Source of the DNA: Anomaloglossus baeobatrachus
Lineage: Eukaryota; Chordata; Amphibia; Anura; Aromobatidae
Length of the DNA: 64,000 bases
Direction: 5' to 3'
Assembly: GCF_048569485.1 (NCBI RefSeq)
Contig: NC_134361.1
Coordinates: forward strand, 166,015,758 to 166,079,757
Shown here: positions 32,923 to 44,100 of the stretch, in pieces
Layout: each line of letters begins with the position of its first letter
Position numbering within the stretch: position 1 is the first letter of the stretch
Program-made: the position numbers and the translations under genes
Notes under the pieces: model-generated
Told to the model about the DNA's origin: nothing
What the model saw: the letters and a program-made list of their open reading frames with translations, nothing else
The model's database searches: none

Positions 32923-34320
32923 ATGGCAGCTATAAAGAACACGGTTCGTCTGACTGTCTCGGTGGAGAAGAAGAATTCCCTACAGTTAGGACATATAGTG
33001 GAGAGCGTGATCATGGAGCTGGGCGGCATTGAGCTGGATAAAGTGTTTTGTATGCAGGAGTTTCCATCTACTGGTCAGTATGACATTTCATTTTACCATG
33101 AGGAAGACTGTCTGAATTTTTACCAAGACCTGCAGAGGCACCATAAGCATGAGTATATGAGGTACATTTCTGTTACTCCTTTATTTTCTGCAGTGGAGAG
33201 ACCCCTGACTGTTCATATGTATAATCCATTTACTGAGACCACCATGGTAAAGGCCTTTTTGGCAAGATACTGCTCCTCTGTGAAAGGTGGCATTCCCCAG
33301 AGAAATGTCTTTAATGTATTCAATGGAAATATTAAATTTTGGGTACGTTTTAGACCTGACCCAGAGGGTGTTGGAGGTATCATGCACCCCCCGGCCAATT
33401 TTTCAATTGGTGGGAATAGGGGGTTTCTCCATTACCCTGGGCAACCATCCTTTTGCCGGAGTTGTTTCCGATATGGACACATTAAAGAAAATTGCCAGCA
33501 GGGACTTACCTGCAGAAACTGCAAGAAAGCAGGGCATGAGGCTGCCAACTGCCCCTCCCCCCCTGTATGTGACCTGTGTGGGGATGGGGATCATACATGT
33601 AAGTCCTGCCCGACCCTTGGGGATCAGTACGTTCTGGAGAGGAGAAATTTTGACAGGAAACAGGCTAGATTTAATGTCCGTGCAAACATTCAACCTGCAA
33701 AAATTGTTGAAAAACCTGCAGGAATTGGAATGGAGCCTGTAATGCCTGCTGCAGTGGGGGATTCCCATCCTCCGCCTGCTCCTGCTATTGCTGAGCCTGT
33801 GTCTGTTGGGGAGTGTAGTGCTCTGCAGGAGGTCACTGGTGATTTGCAGGTGCTGCAGGCCTCCGCTGATTCTGCACCTGTGCTATGTGAGGTGGCTGAG
33901 ACTCCAGAGGCTGCTCAGGGGAATGCTGCAATCAGCACTGACTTCCCCCAGCTGAGCAGCCCTGACATGGACACCAGTACTGCTGACCTGTCTGCCCCTG
34001 GGGAAATCGCCATGTCATCATCCGACGAGGACGCTGCAGGTAACAGCAAGTATTCCCCTGCTGAGCTAGTGGCCTGCTTCCACAAGGTGGTCTCTAAGAG
34101 AAAAGACAAGAGACCAGTGAAGAGGCTGAAGACGGGGCCACGGGAGAAAGTTGATTTCTACTCCCAAAACCCCTTTGAGGTTCTAAGTCCAGACTCCAAT
34201 GCCAGCACTACTTCTCTTTCAGGGGTCATTGAAGACCCTATATCTCCAGGCCAATGCTTCCTATCTAATGAAGATGTGGCAGGGTTAGCAGATGTTATCC
34301 ACTTTGCCAGTGGGACTTGA
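32923..34320 (+). CDS. Keno-like element 2 ORF1 (CCHC RNA-binding protein)
   Basis: This ORF1 protein of about 465 residues is read from the ATG at 32923. An upstream in-frame TTG at 32905 is not a likely start. The N-terminal domain has VFCMQEFPSTGQYD, LTVHMYNPFTE and VRFRPDPEGVGGIMHPP, equivalent to blocks in the other two ORF1s. Zinc knuckles follow from about residue 177 (CRSCFRYGHIKENC, CRNCKKAGHEAANC, CDLCGDGDHTCKSC). The rest is Ala/Pro/Glu-rich, with a basic KRKDKRPVKRLK segment near residue 400. It probably coats the RNA in the retrotransposition complex. Confidence 0.88.
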   Translation: MAAIKNTVRLTVSVEKKNSLQLGHIVESVIMELGGIELDKVFCMQEFPSTGQYDISFYHEEDCLNFYQDLQRHHKHEYMRYISVTPLFSAVERPLTVHMYNPFTETTMVKAFLARYCSSVKGGIPQRNVFNVFNGNIKFWVRFRPDPEGVGGIMHPPANFSIGGNRGFLHYPGQPSFCRSCFRYGHIKENCQQGLTCRNCKKAGHEAANCPSPPVCDLCGDGDHTCKSCPTLGDQYVLERRNFDRKQARFNVRANIQPAKIVEKPAGIGMEPVMPAAVGDSHPPPAPAIAEPVSVGECSALQEVTGDLQVLQASADSAPVLCEVAETPEAAQGNAAISTDFPQLSSPDMDTSTADLSAPGEIAMSSSDEDAAGNSKYSPAELVACFHKVVSKRKDKRPVKRLKTGPREKVDFYSQNPFEVLSPDSNASTTSLSGVIEDPISPGQCFLSNEDVAGLADVIHFASGT

Positions 34321-34339
34321 ATGCTTTCTGTTTTGATGC

Positions 34340-34364
34340 TTTTTTCCTTTGTTTAATTTTTCAG
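34340..34364 (+). promoter_or_regulatory. Splice-acceptor-like tract before ORF2
   Basis: The ORF1-ORF2 gap ends in a T-rich tract (about 34340-34360, TTTTTTCC..TTTAATTTTT) and CAG at 34362-34364, two bases before the ORF2 ATG. It resembles a 3' splice site. Use is not shown; a spliced RNA would give ORF2 without ORF1. Chance in a T-rich gap is a fair alternative. Confidence 0.3.
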
Positions 34365-34365
34365 C

Positions 34366-37300
34366 ATGGCTTTGCAACTGAATATTGCCTCTCAGAATGT
34401 GAGGGTGTTTCAGTCGTCATATAAGCGTGCGTGTGTGCTTGATTTCTTATCTTCAAAAAATTGTGATGTGGTGTGTGTGCAGGAATGTGGTCTGAATAGG
34501 GAACCTAAGAAGAGTGAGTGGGGTTTTGGGGAGGCGGTGTGGTCATTTTCTGCTATAAATAAGAATGATGGGGTGGGGGTTTTGATTCAAAATAAGGACA
34601 TTAGGATAAAGCAAACTGTAATTGTAGAAGAGGGTAGATGTGTGTGTGTTATTTTATGTTATAGGGGGTGGGAATTTAAGCTTATTAATATCTATGCCCC
34701 TGCTGATAAAAATCAGAGACTCGCTCTTTTTGAGAAATTGCGTTTTTTTCTGCATGGTAAAATTCCTATTTTTGTTGTTGGTGATTTAAACTGCATCCTG
34801 GACAAAAGGGGCAGAGCCGGTTCATACGAGTCCAAGGTGGACGTGACCGGAAATTTATGGAATCGTTTAATTTCAGAGTTTTCGTTAAAGGACGCTGTGG
34901 ATTCCAAGCCAGGACCCTTTACCTACCATGCAGATGATGGTCAGACCGAGTCCCGTTTGGACTATTTTTTCTTTTCTTCCACTGGGGTAAAATGTGTTAA
35001 TTATTCGCAAGAAAGGGTTGTTTTCTCTGATCATGAGTGTCTGGTGGGGAGTTTTGAAATTGCTAATTTGTTTTATGGACGTGGTGTGTGGAAAATGAAT
35101 GTCAGTCTGTTGCAGGATGAAAGGGTGAAGAAGGATTTTGTAAGGCAGTATGCATGGTGGGCTGCAAGGAAAAAAGGGTTTCCAAATTTATTGTTATGGT
35201 GGGATTGGGTGAAAGTGAGAATCAGTGTGTTTTTCAGGAAAGCTGGGTACAGGAAAGCCAGAAAGAGGAGAAATCTGTACAAGTGGCAGAATAGGAGGAT
35301 TTCCTACCTGCATAAATGCAAATCTCTGGGTCTGGATGTAAAGTATGAGCTGGAGAAAGCTAAACGTGAGATGAAAGAGTGGTTTGGGGAGGAGGGCAGG
35401 AAAATTATTCTGAGATCTAAAATTGAGGTGAGAGAGAAGAATGAGAAGTGTACCAGTTTCTTCTTTAAGAAGATGTGTGGGGGTGGGCGAGAGATGAATG
35501 TAATGTTGGATGAGAATGGTAGTGAGGTGCATGGGAAGGATGTGATCGGTGTAGTGGCTGACTATTATAAGTCCCTGTATGGAGTGAAGGACTGCGATCT
35601 GGGGGAGGATGAGGAGGTTCTGAATGTGATTGACAACTTTGTACCTGAATCTGAGTTTCCTTTTTTGCTGAGTGACATTACAGAGGATGAAGTGAAGGAG
35701 GTGATTTTTAAGTCTGCTAAAAACAAGTCTCCAGGGGGTGATGGGATCCCTTGGGAGTTCTATAGTAAGTATTGGGATATTGTTGGGAAGGATGTGGTGT
35801 CTATTATGAAGTGTTTGTTTTCTGGTTGCAGGATGACGGACAGTATGAAGCAAGGAGTGGTGGTATTGCTGTTTAAGAAAGGTGACAGGCGAGTGGTGGG
35901 TAATTGGCGTCCGATCACGCTACTGAATGTGGATTATAAAATATTTGCCAAGCTTTTAGCCAATCGCATGAGGGAGGTAATCTCACATGTTATTATGGAG
36001 GATCAGGGGTGTGCGGTTCCTAAGAGGAGGATTCATGAAAATGTGATGTTAGTGAGAGATATGATTGGGGATTGTATGGCGAGGAAGAAGGGGGTGATTG
36101 TATGTGTGCTTGATTTTGAGAAGGCATTTGATAGGGTGGCGCATGTGTATTTGTTTTGTGTGTTGAGGAAAATGGGCTTTCCGGAGCATTTGGTTAGTTT
36201 ATTGTATGGGCTCTATGAAGGGGCTAGAAGTAAGATTCAGGTGAATGGCTTTTTTACTGATAGCTTTGAGATATTTTCTGGGGTTCGGCAGGGGTGCCCT
36301 CTGTCACCCATTTTGTTTATTTGTGCTATAGAGCCGTTGTTACAATCTATTAGGAAGGATAAAGTGGTTAAAGGTCTATTGGTTCCGGGTAGTGGAGGAA
36401 AACATGTTAAAGCTTTAGGCTATATGGATGACATTTGTATTCTCTGTGAGAATGTCTGTGACGTGTCGAGAGTCAAGCTTCTGGTTAATTTGTTTTGCGT
36501 GGCTTCTGCCTTTAAAATTAATTGGGCCAAAAGTAAGATGAAAGGTTTTGGTCTGCCACGTGTTTTACAGGATGATCAGATGGAGTGTGTCAGTTCCAGT
36601 GTTAGGATCTTAGGTATGGATTTTGATGAAGAGCTGAAAGGTAAGGAAAGTTGGGAGGAGTTAGGGGGTAAAATAGCTAAAAAATTGGAGTTCTGGAGGT
36701 TGAGGGATTTGTCCTTTACAGGGAAGGTCTTGATTGTGAAGAGTATCATTTTGCCTATGATACTTTATATTGCTTTGGTTTTTCCTCCATCAACTGTGGC
36801 TTTGAAAAAGATAAATCGGGTGCTTTTCTTGTTTTTGTGGGGATGTGGCATGGAAAGGGCGAAACGGGAGATATTGATGAAAAAGAAAAAGCATGGTGGT
36901 TTGGATTTTCCAAACTTGGAGGTTTTTATTGGTATAAACTATGTGGCTTTTTTCTGTGAGGTTTTTTCTAAAGATACTAAAGCCTCTTGTATGTTGAAGT
37001 ATCAAGCAGGTTCTATGCTAGGAAGGCTGAAGTGGACTGTGAAGGATCTGAGGAAACCTTTTGCCTTCATTTGTCCTGAGTGGTACCTGTTTGTTGAGCT
37101 GTTTGTGAAGAAGTTCAGACTTGAGAAGTTTACTGTGAGTCAGTTCATGAAGGAGAAAAAGGAGATAAAAAGGTTGTGTGTGTACGGTTTTGCATGTGGT
37201 ATCAGTGGTTTGAAATCTGCTGAGTATGAGGAAGTATGGGAAAAACTGAAAAAGTATGAAATCTCTAACAAACAGAAAGATCTGTTATGGATGTCTTGGC

Positions 37301-37743
37301 ATGGTGTGCTGCCGGTAAGATCTGTTCAGAAGAAGAGGGGATTGGTACCCTCAGAGAGGTGCCCAAGGACTGGATGTGGTGATACTGAGGATGTGGAACA
37401 TGTTTTCTGGTCTTGTGGACATGCAAAGGACGTATGGAGTAATTTGGGTAAGTTGTGTTGGGAGTTGACGGGTGTAAGAGCTTTAACAGCTAAAATGGTT
37501 ATGTTTGGTCTGTGTAGCTTGAGCACGAGGAAAGAACGAGTGTTTTGGTTGTTTCTGGCATGTGTGAAGGAAGTTCTGTGGAATACCAGGAATTTGTATG
37601 TATATAGGAATGAGAATCTTGAAGTGAATGATTGTGTCAGGATGGTTTTGGACAAACTGTATTTCTGCTATAAATGGGATGGTGAAAGAGGTATGGATGC
37701 TGAGGGTGAATGGAAATTTCTGAAATGGAAACACTGGGTGTAA
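34366..37743 (+). CDS. Keno-like element 2 ORF2 (APE endonuclease / reverse transcriptase)
   Basis: This is an uninterrupted 1125-residue polyprotein. The endonuclease shows SQNVRVF, CVQECG, NIYAPADKN, VVGDLNCIL, SRLDYFF and SDHECL. The reverse transcriptase shows KSPGGDGIPWEFY, NWRPITLLNVDYK, CVLDFEKAFDRVAH, SGVRQGCPLSPILF and the active site GYMDDI near residue 685. A C-terminal cysteine/histidine cluster, CPRTGCGDTEDVEHVFWSC, lies at about residue 1000. The ATG follows a 45-bp gap after ORF1 that ends in a pyrimidine tract and CAG. Confidence 0.95.
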   Translation: MALQLNIASQNVRVFQSSYKRACVLDFLSSKNCDVVCVQECGLNREPKKSEWGFGEAVWSFSAINKNDGVGVLIQNKDIRIKQTVIVEEGRCVCVILCYRGWEFKLINIYAPADKNQRLALFEKLRFFLHGKIPIFVVGDLNCILDKRGRAGSYESKVDVTGNLWNRLISEFSLKDAVDSKPGPFTYHADDGQTESRLDYFFFSSTGVKCVNYSQERVVFSDHECLVGSFEIANLFYGRGVWKMNVSLLQDERVKKDFVRQYAWWAARKKGFPNLLLWWDWVKVRISVFFRKAGYRKARKRRNLYKWQNRRISYLHKCKSLGLDVKYELEKAKREMKEWFGEEGRKIILRSKIEVREKNEKCTSFFFKKMCGGGREMNVMLDENGSEVHGKDVIGVVADYYKSLYGVKDCDLGEDEEVLNVIDNFVPESEFPFLLSDITEDEVKEVIFKSAKNKSPGGDGIPWEFYSKYWDIVGKDVVSIMKCLFSGCRMTDSMKQGVVVLLFKKGDRRVVGNWRPITLLNVDYKIFAKLLANRMREVISHVIMEDQGCAVPKRRIHENVMLVRDMIGDCMARKKGVIVCVLDFEKAFDRVAHVYLFCVLRKMGFPEHLVSLLYGLYEGARSKIQVNGFFTDSFEIFSGVRQGCPLSPILFICAIEPLLQSIRKDKVVKGLLVPGSGGKHVKALGYMDDICILCENVCDVSRVKLLVNLFCVASAFKINWAKSKMKGFGLPRVLQDDQMECVSSSVRILGMDFDEELKGKESWEELGGKIAKKLEFWRLRDLSFTGKVLIVKSIILPMILYIALVFPPSTVALKKINRVLFLFLWGCGMERAKREILMKKKKHGGLDFPNLEVFIGINYVAFFCEVFSKDTKASCMLKYQAGSMLGRLKWTVKDLRKPFAFICPEWYLFVELFVKKFRLEKFTVSQFMKEKKEIKRLCVYGFACGISGLKSAEYEEVWEKLKKYEISNKQKDLLWMSWHGVLPVRSVQKKRGLVPSERCPRTGCGDTEDVEHVFWSCGHAKDVWSNLGKLCWELTGVRALTAKMVMFGLCSLSTRKERVFWLFLACVKEVLWNTRNLYVYRNENLEVNDCVRMVLDKLYFCYKWDGERGMDAEGEWKFLKWKHWV

Positions 37744-38091
37744 TGGTTTATACTTTTCTGCTTTTGGTTACTGATTTATGGCTATGGGTGTGTTATACAC
37801 ATTTTTATCACTCTTTTGAAATAAAATTGCCATGAGGATGAGTTTACGTTGCATCCGGTTAAGTTGTGAAACCTCTCTGAGGTGACACTTCTGATTCTGG
37901 ATGATTACGCAACCTGAATGGTTTAAAAAAAAAAAAAAAAAATCTGTTCTTATCAGTTTAATATCTGATACGTCCCCTATCTGGGGACCATATATTAAAT
38001 GGATTTTTAGAACAGGGAGATGGAAAAAGAGCTTGCTCTGTCCACTCCACGCATTGACCTGGTATTGCAGTACCTCCAGGACCGGTGCACC

Positions 38092-39228
38092 CCTTCTTAA
38101 CCCAGTTTCCAAAAGCAGAACTCAATTCACCTGATTCATATTAGCCCGATTAGTGAATTGAAAGAAAGCATACAACTTCATATGCACCTCAATTTGGCCC
38201 ATTCACTTTTCACACTTCCTCCTTTTTTTTATCTTTCACACTTTTTACTTGCTTTATTCATCCAAATAGCAAACTCATCACCACTCAACCTGACCAACTC
38301 GGCTATGTCCCGTGCAGTATCTTGTTCTCCGTCTTATCTAGATCATTTGCAATTGAATGGAATAGATCCCTTTTGGACAAAGTGGATTCAGCTTCTGCTG
38401 CAGTGACCACAGGTGTGAGAAGATCTAGAATTGGCATCTGGTGCGATCTCTCCGCTTCCACTCCAAATAAAGTTACCTGTTTATTCCTATCATGCATTGG
38501 TTTTTGGTGTTTTCTTTGAGCAATGATGATGTCTTTAGTGATCTGTTGGCTCCCCCTCCTGGAGGAAGAGTTTGCTTGCTCTTGGACAGTCTAAAAGAGA
38601 GGTCATGATAGACATTTAGATTCTGAACCCAATTGGGGACAGTCATGGGTGATGAATGTTTGCAACCTGCTGCGAAGCCTGATACCGCAATATAAGGAAC
38701 GTCAAATACTAAGAATGGGGCGGCCTATGAAAGAATTACTACTTTCATTAAGTATACTTAAACGGCTAATTGGGAATAGACAAACTGTAAAAAGCCCTCT
38801 GAGAAAGCCCCCCTCTAACCTTTGTTAGTAAGCTTTTCTGTAGTCTGCCTGTTGATGTATTTTCCGTTTGAACTGTGCACAACATGAAGAGACGGAACAC
38901 TGGCGGCTTGTCACAATGCCCCCGCTGACATCACAATAGCGCTGCTGCCTAGAAAACAAGCTGCACAGCACAACTTGTTCTTTGGGTGGGAGGGTGGGCT
39001 AGTGGCAGGAGGGGGCAAGCCGTTTTTTTTCCGGGTGGTAGGGGGATGACAGGAGAAGGGATGCAGGTGGTGAGAAGGGTACAGAGGGCAGGGTTTGGGG
39101 GCTGGGAAGGAAAGGGAAAAGATTAGGGTTTGGGGATGATGAAAGGGCTTTCTACGGGTAAGGATGGCAAAGGGTGGCAGTGACGGGAAGTCAGGCGACC
39201 TGTCCTGTCCTGTCTGTCCTTTTTGTAT
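38092..39228 (+). other. Type-II (long) U2 spacer, left part
   Basis: This is a diverged U2 spacer. Relative to type I it has about 60 extra bp after the 3' box (around 38165-38230) and about 210 extra bp around 38485-38700, together giving a spacer near 1.4 kb. The G-quadruplex is kept at 38984-38998. It is interrupted by a Gypsy element after TTTTTGTAT. No gene is seen. Confidence 0.85.
39225..39228 (+). repeat. Target-site duplication, left (GTAT)
   Basis: GTAT at 39225-39228 and again at 47639-47642 flanks the LTR element. Uninterrupted spacers have it once. Confidence 0.85.
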
Positions 39229-40464
39229 TGTCGCGGGCGGGGAGGAGGGTGTCAGCACACCGCGCTCACCCCTTCTGCTCGGGTCCGGCAGTTGCTCCTG
39301 GTGGCTCGAGCTGCGGGCCGGATCCCGGGGTGTCTCGAGCGGCACTCCTCGCCCGTGAGTGAAAGGGGGGTTGATTGTTGGGGTTATAGTTCGTGACGCC
39401 ACCCACGGTTGTGGTGATTGCACCACCGCTGCTCGGTGTGGGGGTCCCGGGGATGGTGATGGGAGCAGCCAGGTGTTGTGTTGCCCCTCCGTGGGTAGGG
39501 GTTGGTGATCCCGGGGCCCGGTGGAGAGGTGTAAAGTGTAGGGCCTGGAGGGCGCAGGGACGCGGGGGCAGCGCTGTGCCTTGCGGCACTATGGTACTCA
39601 CTCAGCCTGACACGGACACAGTTTGTACGGTAAACCAACGGCTGGTAGGACGGTCCCACAGACGGCTGCACCTGCACTCCCGGTAGGTGACGGTGACTTC
39701 TCTCTTCCTTGCACCTGTGTGGTCTGGTGGTATCGGTGGATTCCCTCCGGTTACCCGCTCCCCGACTGCAATCTGGGCCGGAGGAGCTCTACACTTTGCC
39801 CGCAGGCGCTGGCCCTGGGGAAACTGGTGCCTTGGCGGTGGCGGTGTCTCCCCGTTAATGGTCGGGCTGTTGCCGTCAATCGGGACTTTGTTGTTGGGGG
39901 ATCTGCGTCCCCGTCACTGACGGATTCGGCAAATTGGGCGACTCCTAGCCTTGCCGGGGTCCGAGAGGCCCCTGCCCTGGTGCTGACTGTCCTTCGGAAC
40001 ACTGCTCCAGACCACCGGGCACACAGCCAACGGGGTCCTTCCAGGAACTTCCGAACTGTCCCACTCCGGACAGTCACCGCCGTCGCTGACCTTGCTGTTC
40101 TAGCCCTACACACAGCTGGGCTCTCAGGCTTTGCACACTCTCTGCGCTGTCTCCACTTCTTGCTTTCCTCCTTTTTCACTTTCCTTTCCTTCGCTTTCAC
40201 TTCTTGTTGTTTACTCTAGCCCCTGCCTGGGCTACTCTGCTGTTCACTCCTTCATGTCCCTGACAGTTCTGCCTGGTAACTTCCTGCCTCCAGAGTTGTG
40301 AGCTCCTTGGTGGGCGGAGCCAACCGCCTGGCCCACCCCCTGGTGTGCATCACAGACTCCTGGAGGGAGGCAACAAGGATTTCTGGTTAGCAGGTGTGCC
40401 TACCTGGAGTGTGGGGTGTAATGGTGTTGTTATCTGTGTCCCCTGGCTTGCCCAGGGCGACACA
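39229..40464 (-). repeat. Gypsy 1 LTR (3' LTR in element orientation)
   Basis: This 1236-bp LTR has TG...CA ends. The open frames in it recur in the other LTR and are not considered genes. Confidence 0.92.
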
Positions 40465-41101
40465 CTCCCCCTTAGCAAAATGCAGACCGTCCGCGGGCTG
40501 CCGTCCTACACCGGTTTTATTTTTCTGTAAAAGGGGATAACAAGGGTTAATCAAACATAAATAACATTTCTAATCAAAAACTCTTCCCAAGACGGGAGGC
40601 ACATTTACTTTAAACGTTTCAACGGTGTACGGTCACGGTTTCCGCTCTCTCCCACCCAAGCAACCTGGCCCTGATGCTGCCCCTAAAACCCAGGCAGCAC
40701 CCCTTGACCCACAGTCCAGCACAAGTCACCCGAGCGGGATCTGTCCTTCCCTCCAGAGGGTAGCCACCGGTCCCTTTGGTGGCTGGGCCCTGGCCTGCTC
40801 TGCTCAGGGCCCTCCCTCCAACCTGCCTCTCCGGAGGCGGCATTGCAGAAACGGTAACGGTACCCAACATATTTACAAGCCACTAACGTTTGTGGTTGCC
40901 CTGCAGAGTTCACGGGCTTGTCCATGGATAGTTCCCATGCATTTTAAACGGTCCCCACGGGGACAACGGTGCCGGCTCCTGCCGGTTGCTAATCACTGCA
41001 GACAATCAGGTAAACTTCGGTAAATCATTTTTCATTTTCAAAACTTTCAACTTTTTCAAACACACACACAACAACCTTTTACATTTGCGGACCCCTTTCA
41101 C
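40465..41101 (-). other. Gypsy 1 3' untranslated region with polypurine tract
   Basis: This is the non-coding stretch between the pol end and the 3' LTR. The polypurine tract AAGGGGGAG (minus strand, 40465-40473) abuts the LTR. I see nothing else definable. Confidence 0.75.
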
Positions 41102-44100
41102 TCATAGAACGGTCTCCCTGTACCTAAGTGGGGGTCTACCTAGGTTGGAACGGGTGGACCTTCGGGGCCCGGTGTCGGTGGTGCTAGACAGTGGGGTAGA
41201 GGGAACAATCGGTTCCTCCTCCCTGCTACAGTGTGGGGCAGGCGGAGGTGCAGGGGGGCTGGGTACAGGTTCATCCCTGGGCACTGGCACTGGTTCTGGC
41301 TCACGGTAAACCGCTTCCACTACTTCTTCATCCACGGGTTGTGGGAACAGTATCACTGGAAGTATCACCGCGCCGTTCTGTGTAGGCCAGTTTGCTGGGA
41401 AGTCACCCATTACAGTGTGGATTACCTCTGCTGCCTTTTCCACTGGTGGAGAAACCGGTACTTCAGCTTCTGCTTTCAATACTGGGGGGCATTTTTTCAG
41501 ATGGTCCCGAGAAACTGTGGCCAGGGTGCCCCCTTGGTCACGACTGATCTGGTAGGTTTTCCCATTGTCCCACTCGGTGGGTTGTACGACGTAAGGGACT
41601 TGCTCCCACTGGTCATCCAGTTTGTGGGCTTTTCTCTTCCGTTTCAGCACCACATCTCCTGGCTGGAAAGGACCTGCAGGTGCCTTCTGGTTGAACCGGT
41701 GCTCTTGCTGTTCTCGACTTCGACTGAGGTTTTTCTCTACATACTCCTGGATTTGCCGGTACTGGGCCCTCCTCCGACTCTCCCACTCTGCCGTTGAAGG
41801 GAGTGCTTCCGGAGCTTCCAACCCCATCTCCAGATCCACCGGCAGGCGGCCAGGCCGAGCCCTCATCAGATACGCTGGGGTGCACTTCGTCGAGCTGGTT
41901 GGGATATTATTGTACATGTCGACCAAGTCGGGTAACTTTTCCGGCCACATGTTCCGTTCTTCCAGCGGTAGCGTCTTGAGGAGCCCCAGGACCAAGTGAT
42001 TCATTTTCTCGCACATGCCGTTGGTTTGGGCGTGGTACGGAGTGGTCCGGATCTTCTTGCAGCCGTACAACTGGCAGAATTCGTGAAACACCTCTGCTTC
42101 AAAAGCCGGGCCTTGGTCAGTCAGCACCTTCTCGGGGTACCCATGAGGTCGGCAGAAATAAGCCTGGAACGCACGAGCAGCAGTTCGACCAGTCAGGTCC
42201 TTGACGGGGACTACCACCATAAATCTTGAGTAGTGGTCTACCATGGTCAATGCGTAGGTGTACCCACTTCGGCTAGGGGTGAGCTTAACATGGTCTAGGG
42301 CGACCAGTTCCAGCGGCTGATGGGTGACGATGGGATGTAACGGTGCCCTCTGGCTAGTCTCGTCCTTTCTCCTCAGCGTACAAGGACCGCACTCTCGGCA
42401 CCAGGCTTCCACCGATTCACGCATCCCACTCCAATAGAACCGCTCTCTCAACAGCATCTCCAGCTTCTTCCACCCGAAGTGGCCAGCACCATCATGGTAT
42501 GCCCGCAGTACAGTAGCGACATCAGCCTGAGGAACGATTAACTGGCATATTTTCTCATGGGTCTTCGGGTTGATCAGCTCACGGTACAGCCTCCCTTGGT
42601 GTAGGTAAAGCCGTTTCCGTTCTTTCCACAAGCGTTGGGCTTCGGCTGGAGCGCTGGGGTCCATTCCCATGGCGCCTTGTTCCACCAGAGTCTTGACAAG
42701 GCGGACAGCCGGCGCTTGGTCCTGGGCGTCCTGCCACTCTTGACTGGGCCGCGGGTCCAGATCCACCCTTTGCTGACATACCTGTACCCTCTCAGTAGGC
42801 GGCTGGTGAAACGCAGGCAACTCAATCTCCTCGAGGTCGTCGTCCTCACACCCCTCTTCTGACAAATGGGGCATCCGGGAGAGTGCATCTGCATTGATGT
42901 TGACACGACCAGCTCGGTACTTTATGGTGAAATCATAGTTGGCTAACCGGGCTACCCACCGCTGCTCCAGCGCGCCCAACTTGGCCGTGTTCAGGTGAGT
43001 TAACGGATTGTTGTCCGTAAACGCGGTGAATTTTGCTGCCGCCAGGTAGTGGCGGAACCGCTCTGTGATAGCCCACACCAACGCCAATAGCTCGAGCTTG
43101 AAGGAGCTATAGTTCTCAGGGTTCCTTTCGGTCGGCCGGAGTTTTCGGCTGGCGTAGGCAATCACCTTCTCCTTTCCATCCTGGACCTGGGACAAGACCG
43201 CTCCTAGCCCCACGTTACTGGCGTCCGTGTGGAGAATGAACGGGCGCCCATAGTCAGGGTACGCCAAGACCTCTTCTCCGGTCAAGGCCGCCTTCAACTG
43301 GCCAAAGGACTCCTCATGCTGGTCCTCCCACAACAGTGGGGCTCCAATGGGTCTACCACCTTTGGTCTGTCCCACGAGGAGATCTTGCATGGGGGCAGCC
43401 ATCTTCGTGTACCCCTTTATAAAACGCCGATAGTACCCTACCAGACCCAGGAACTGCCGTACTTCCCTCACTGTGGTTGGTCTCGGCCAGCTCTGGATGG
43501 CAGTGATCTTCTCAGGGTCGGGGGCAACACCATCCGCACTCACCACATGTCCTAGATACTGCACCCTGGGTTTCAGCAGATGGCACTTCGAGGGCTTCAA
43601 CTTCATCCCGAACTTGGCAAGGGACGCGAACACCTCGGCCAGGTGCTCCAGATGGGCTTCATACGTCTGGGAATAAACAATCACATCATCCAAATACAGC
43701 AGGACGGTCTCGAAGTTTAAATGTCCCAAACAGCACTCCATCAACCGTTGGAAGGTCCCGGGGGCATTGCACAGCCCAAACGGCATGCTATTGAATTCGC
43801 AGAGCCCCATCGGGGTGGTGAAGGCGGTCTTCTCCCGGTCCTCGGGGGCCACGGCCACTTGCCAGTATCCGCTGGTGAGGTCAAGGGTCGAGAAGTAGTT
43901 TGCAGTTCTCAGTGCAGCCAAAGATTCTTCAATACGAGGCAATGGATAGGCATCTTTATGGGTTATCTGGTTGATCTTCCGGTAGTCCACACACATCCGC
44001 ATGGTACCATCCTTCTTCTTGACCAGTACCAACGGAGCGGCCCAGGGACTACAACTGTCCCGAATAACCCCTGCCTCCTTCATATTCTTCAACATATCTT

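Larger units (their letters stand above)
32819..37941 (+). mobile_element. Keno-like U2-specific LINE (Tx1 clade), element 2
   Basis: This 5.1-kb element has a 104-bp 5' UTR, ORF1 (32923-34320), ORF2 (34366-37743) and a roughly 200-bp 3' UTR with AATAAA at 37820-37825. It ends AACCTGAATGGTTT plus poly(A) (37925-37942). The AACCTGAATGG tail is shared with element 3, and both ORF2s are more alike than either is to element 1. Both ORFs are uninterrupted, so it looks complete. Confidence 0.93.
32791..38091 (+). pseudogene. RNU2: U2 snRNA split by the second Keno-like LINE
   Basis: U2 nt 1-28 (32791-32818) are perfect. The next few bases (CAGTGAGGG) are a diverged echo of nt 29-36, and then LINE sequence follows. 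U2 resumes at A38 (37942-38091). The 3' half carries A178C, the variant of the diverged distal units, so the two halves come from different unit types. Confidence 0.9.

Noticed and set aside
39623-40219. 198-codon frame in the Gypsy 1 LTR (also at 46797-47393)
   Set aside because: It is duplicated only because both LTRs are identical. It has no domain, and the frame is not kept at the same length in the Gypsy 2 LTR.
40465-41101. Possible envelope gene between Gypsy pol and LTR
   Set aside because: There is no long frame, signal peptide or membrane segment in element orientation.
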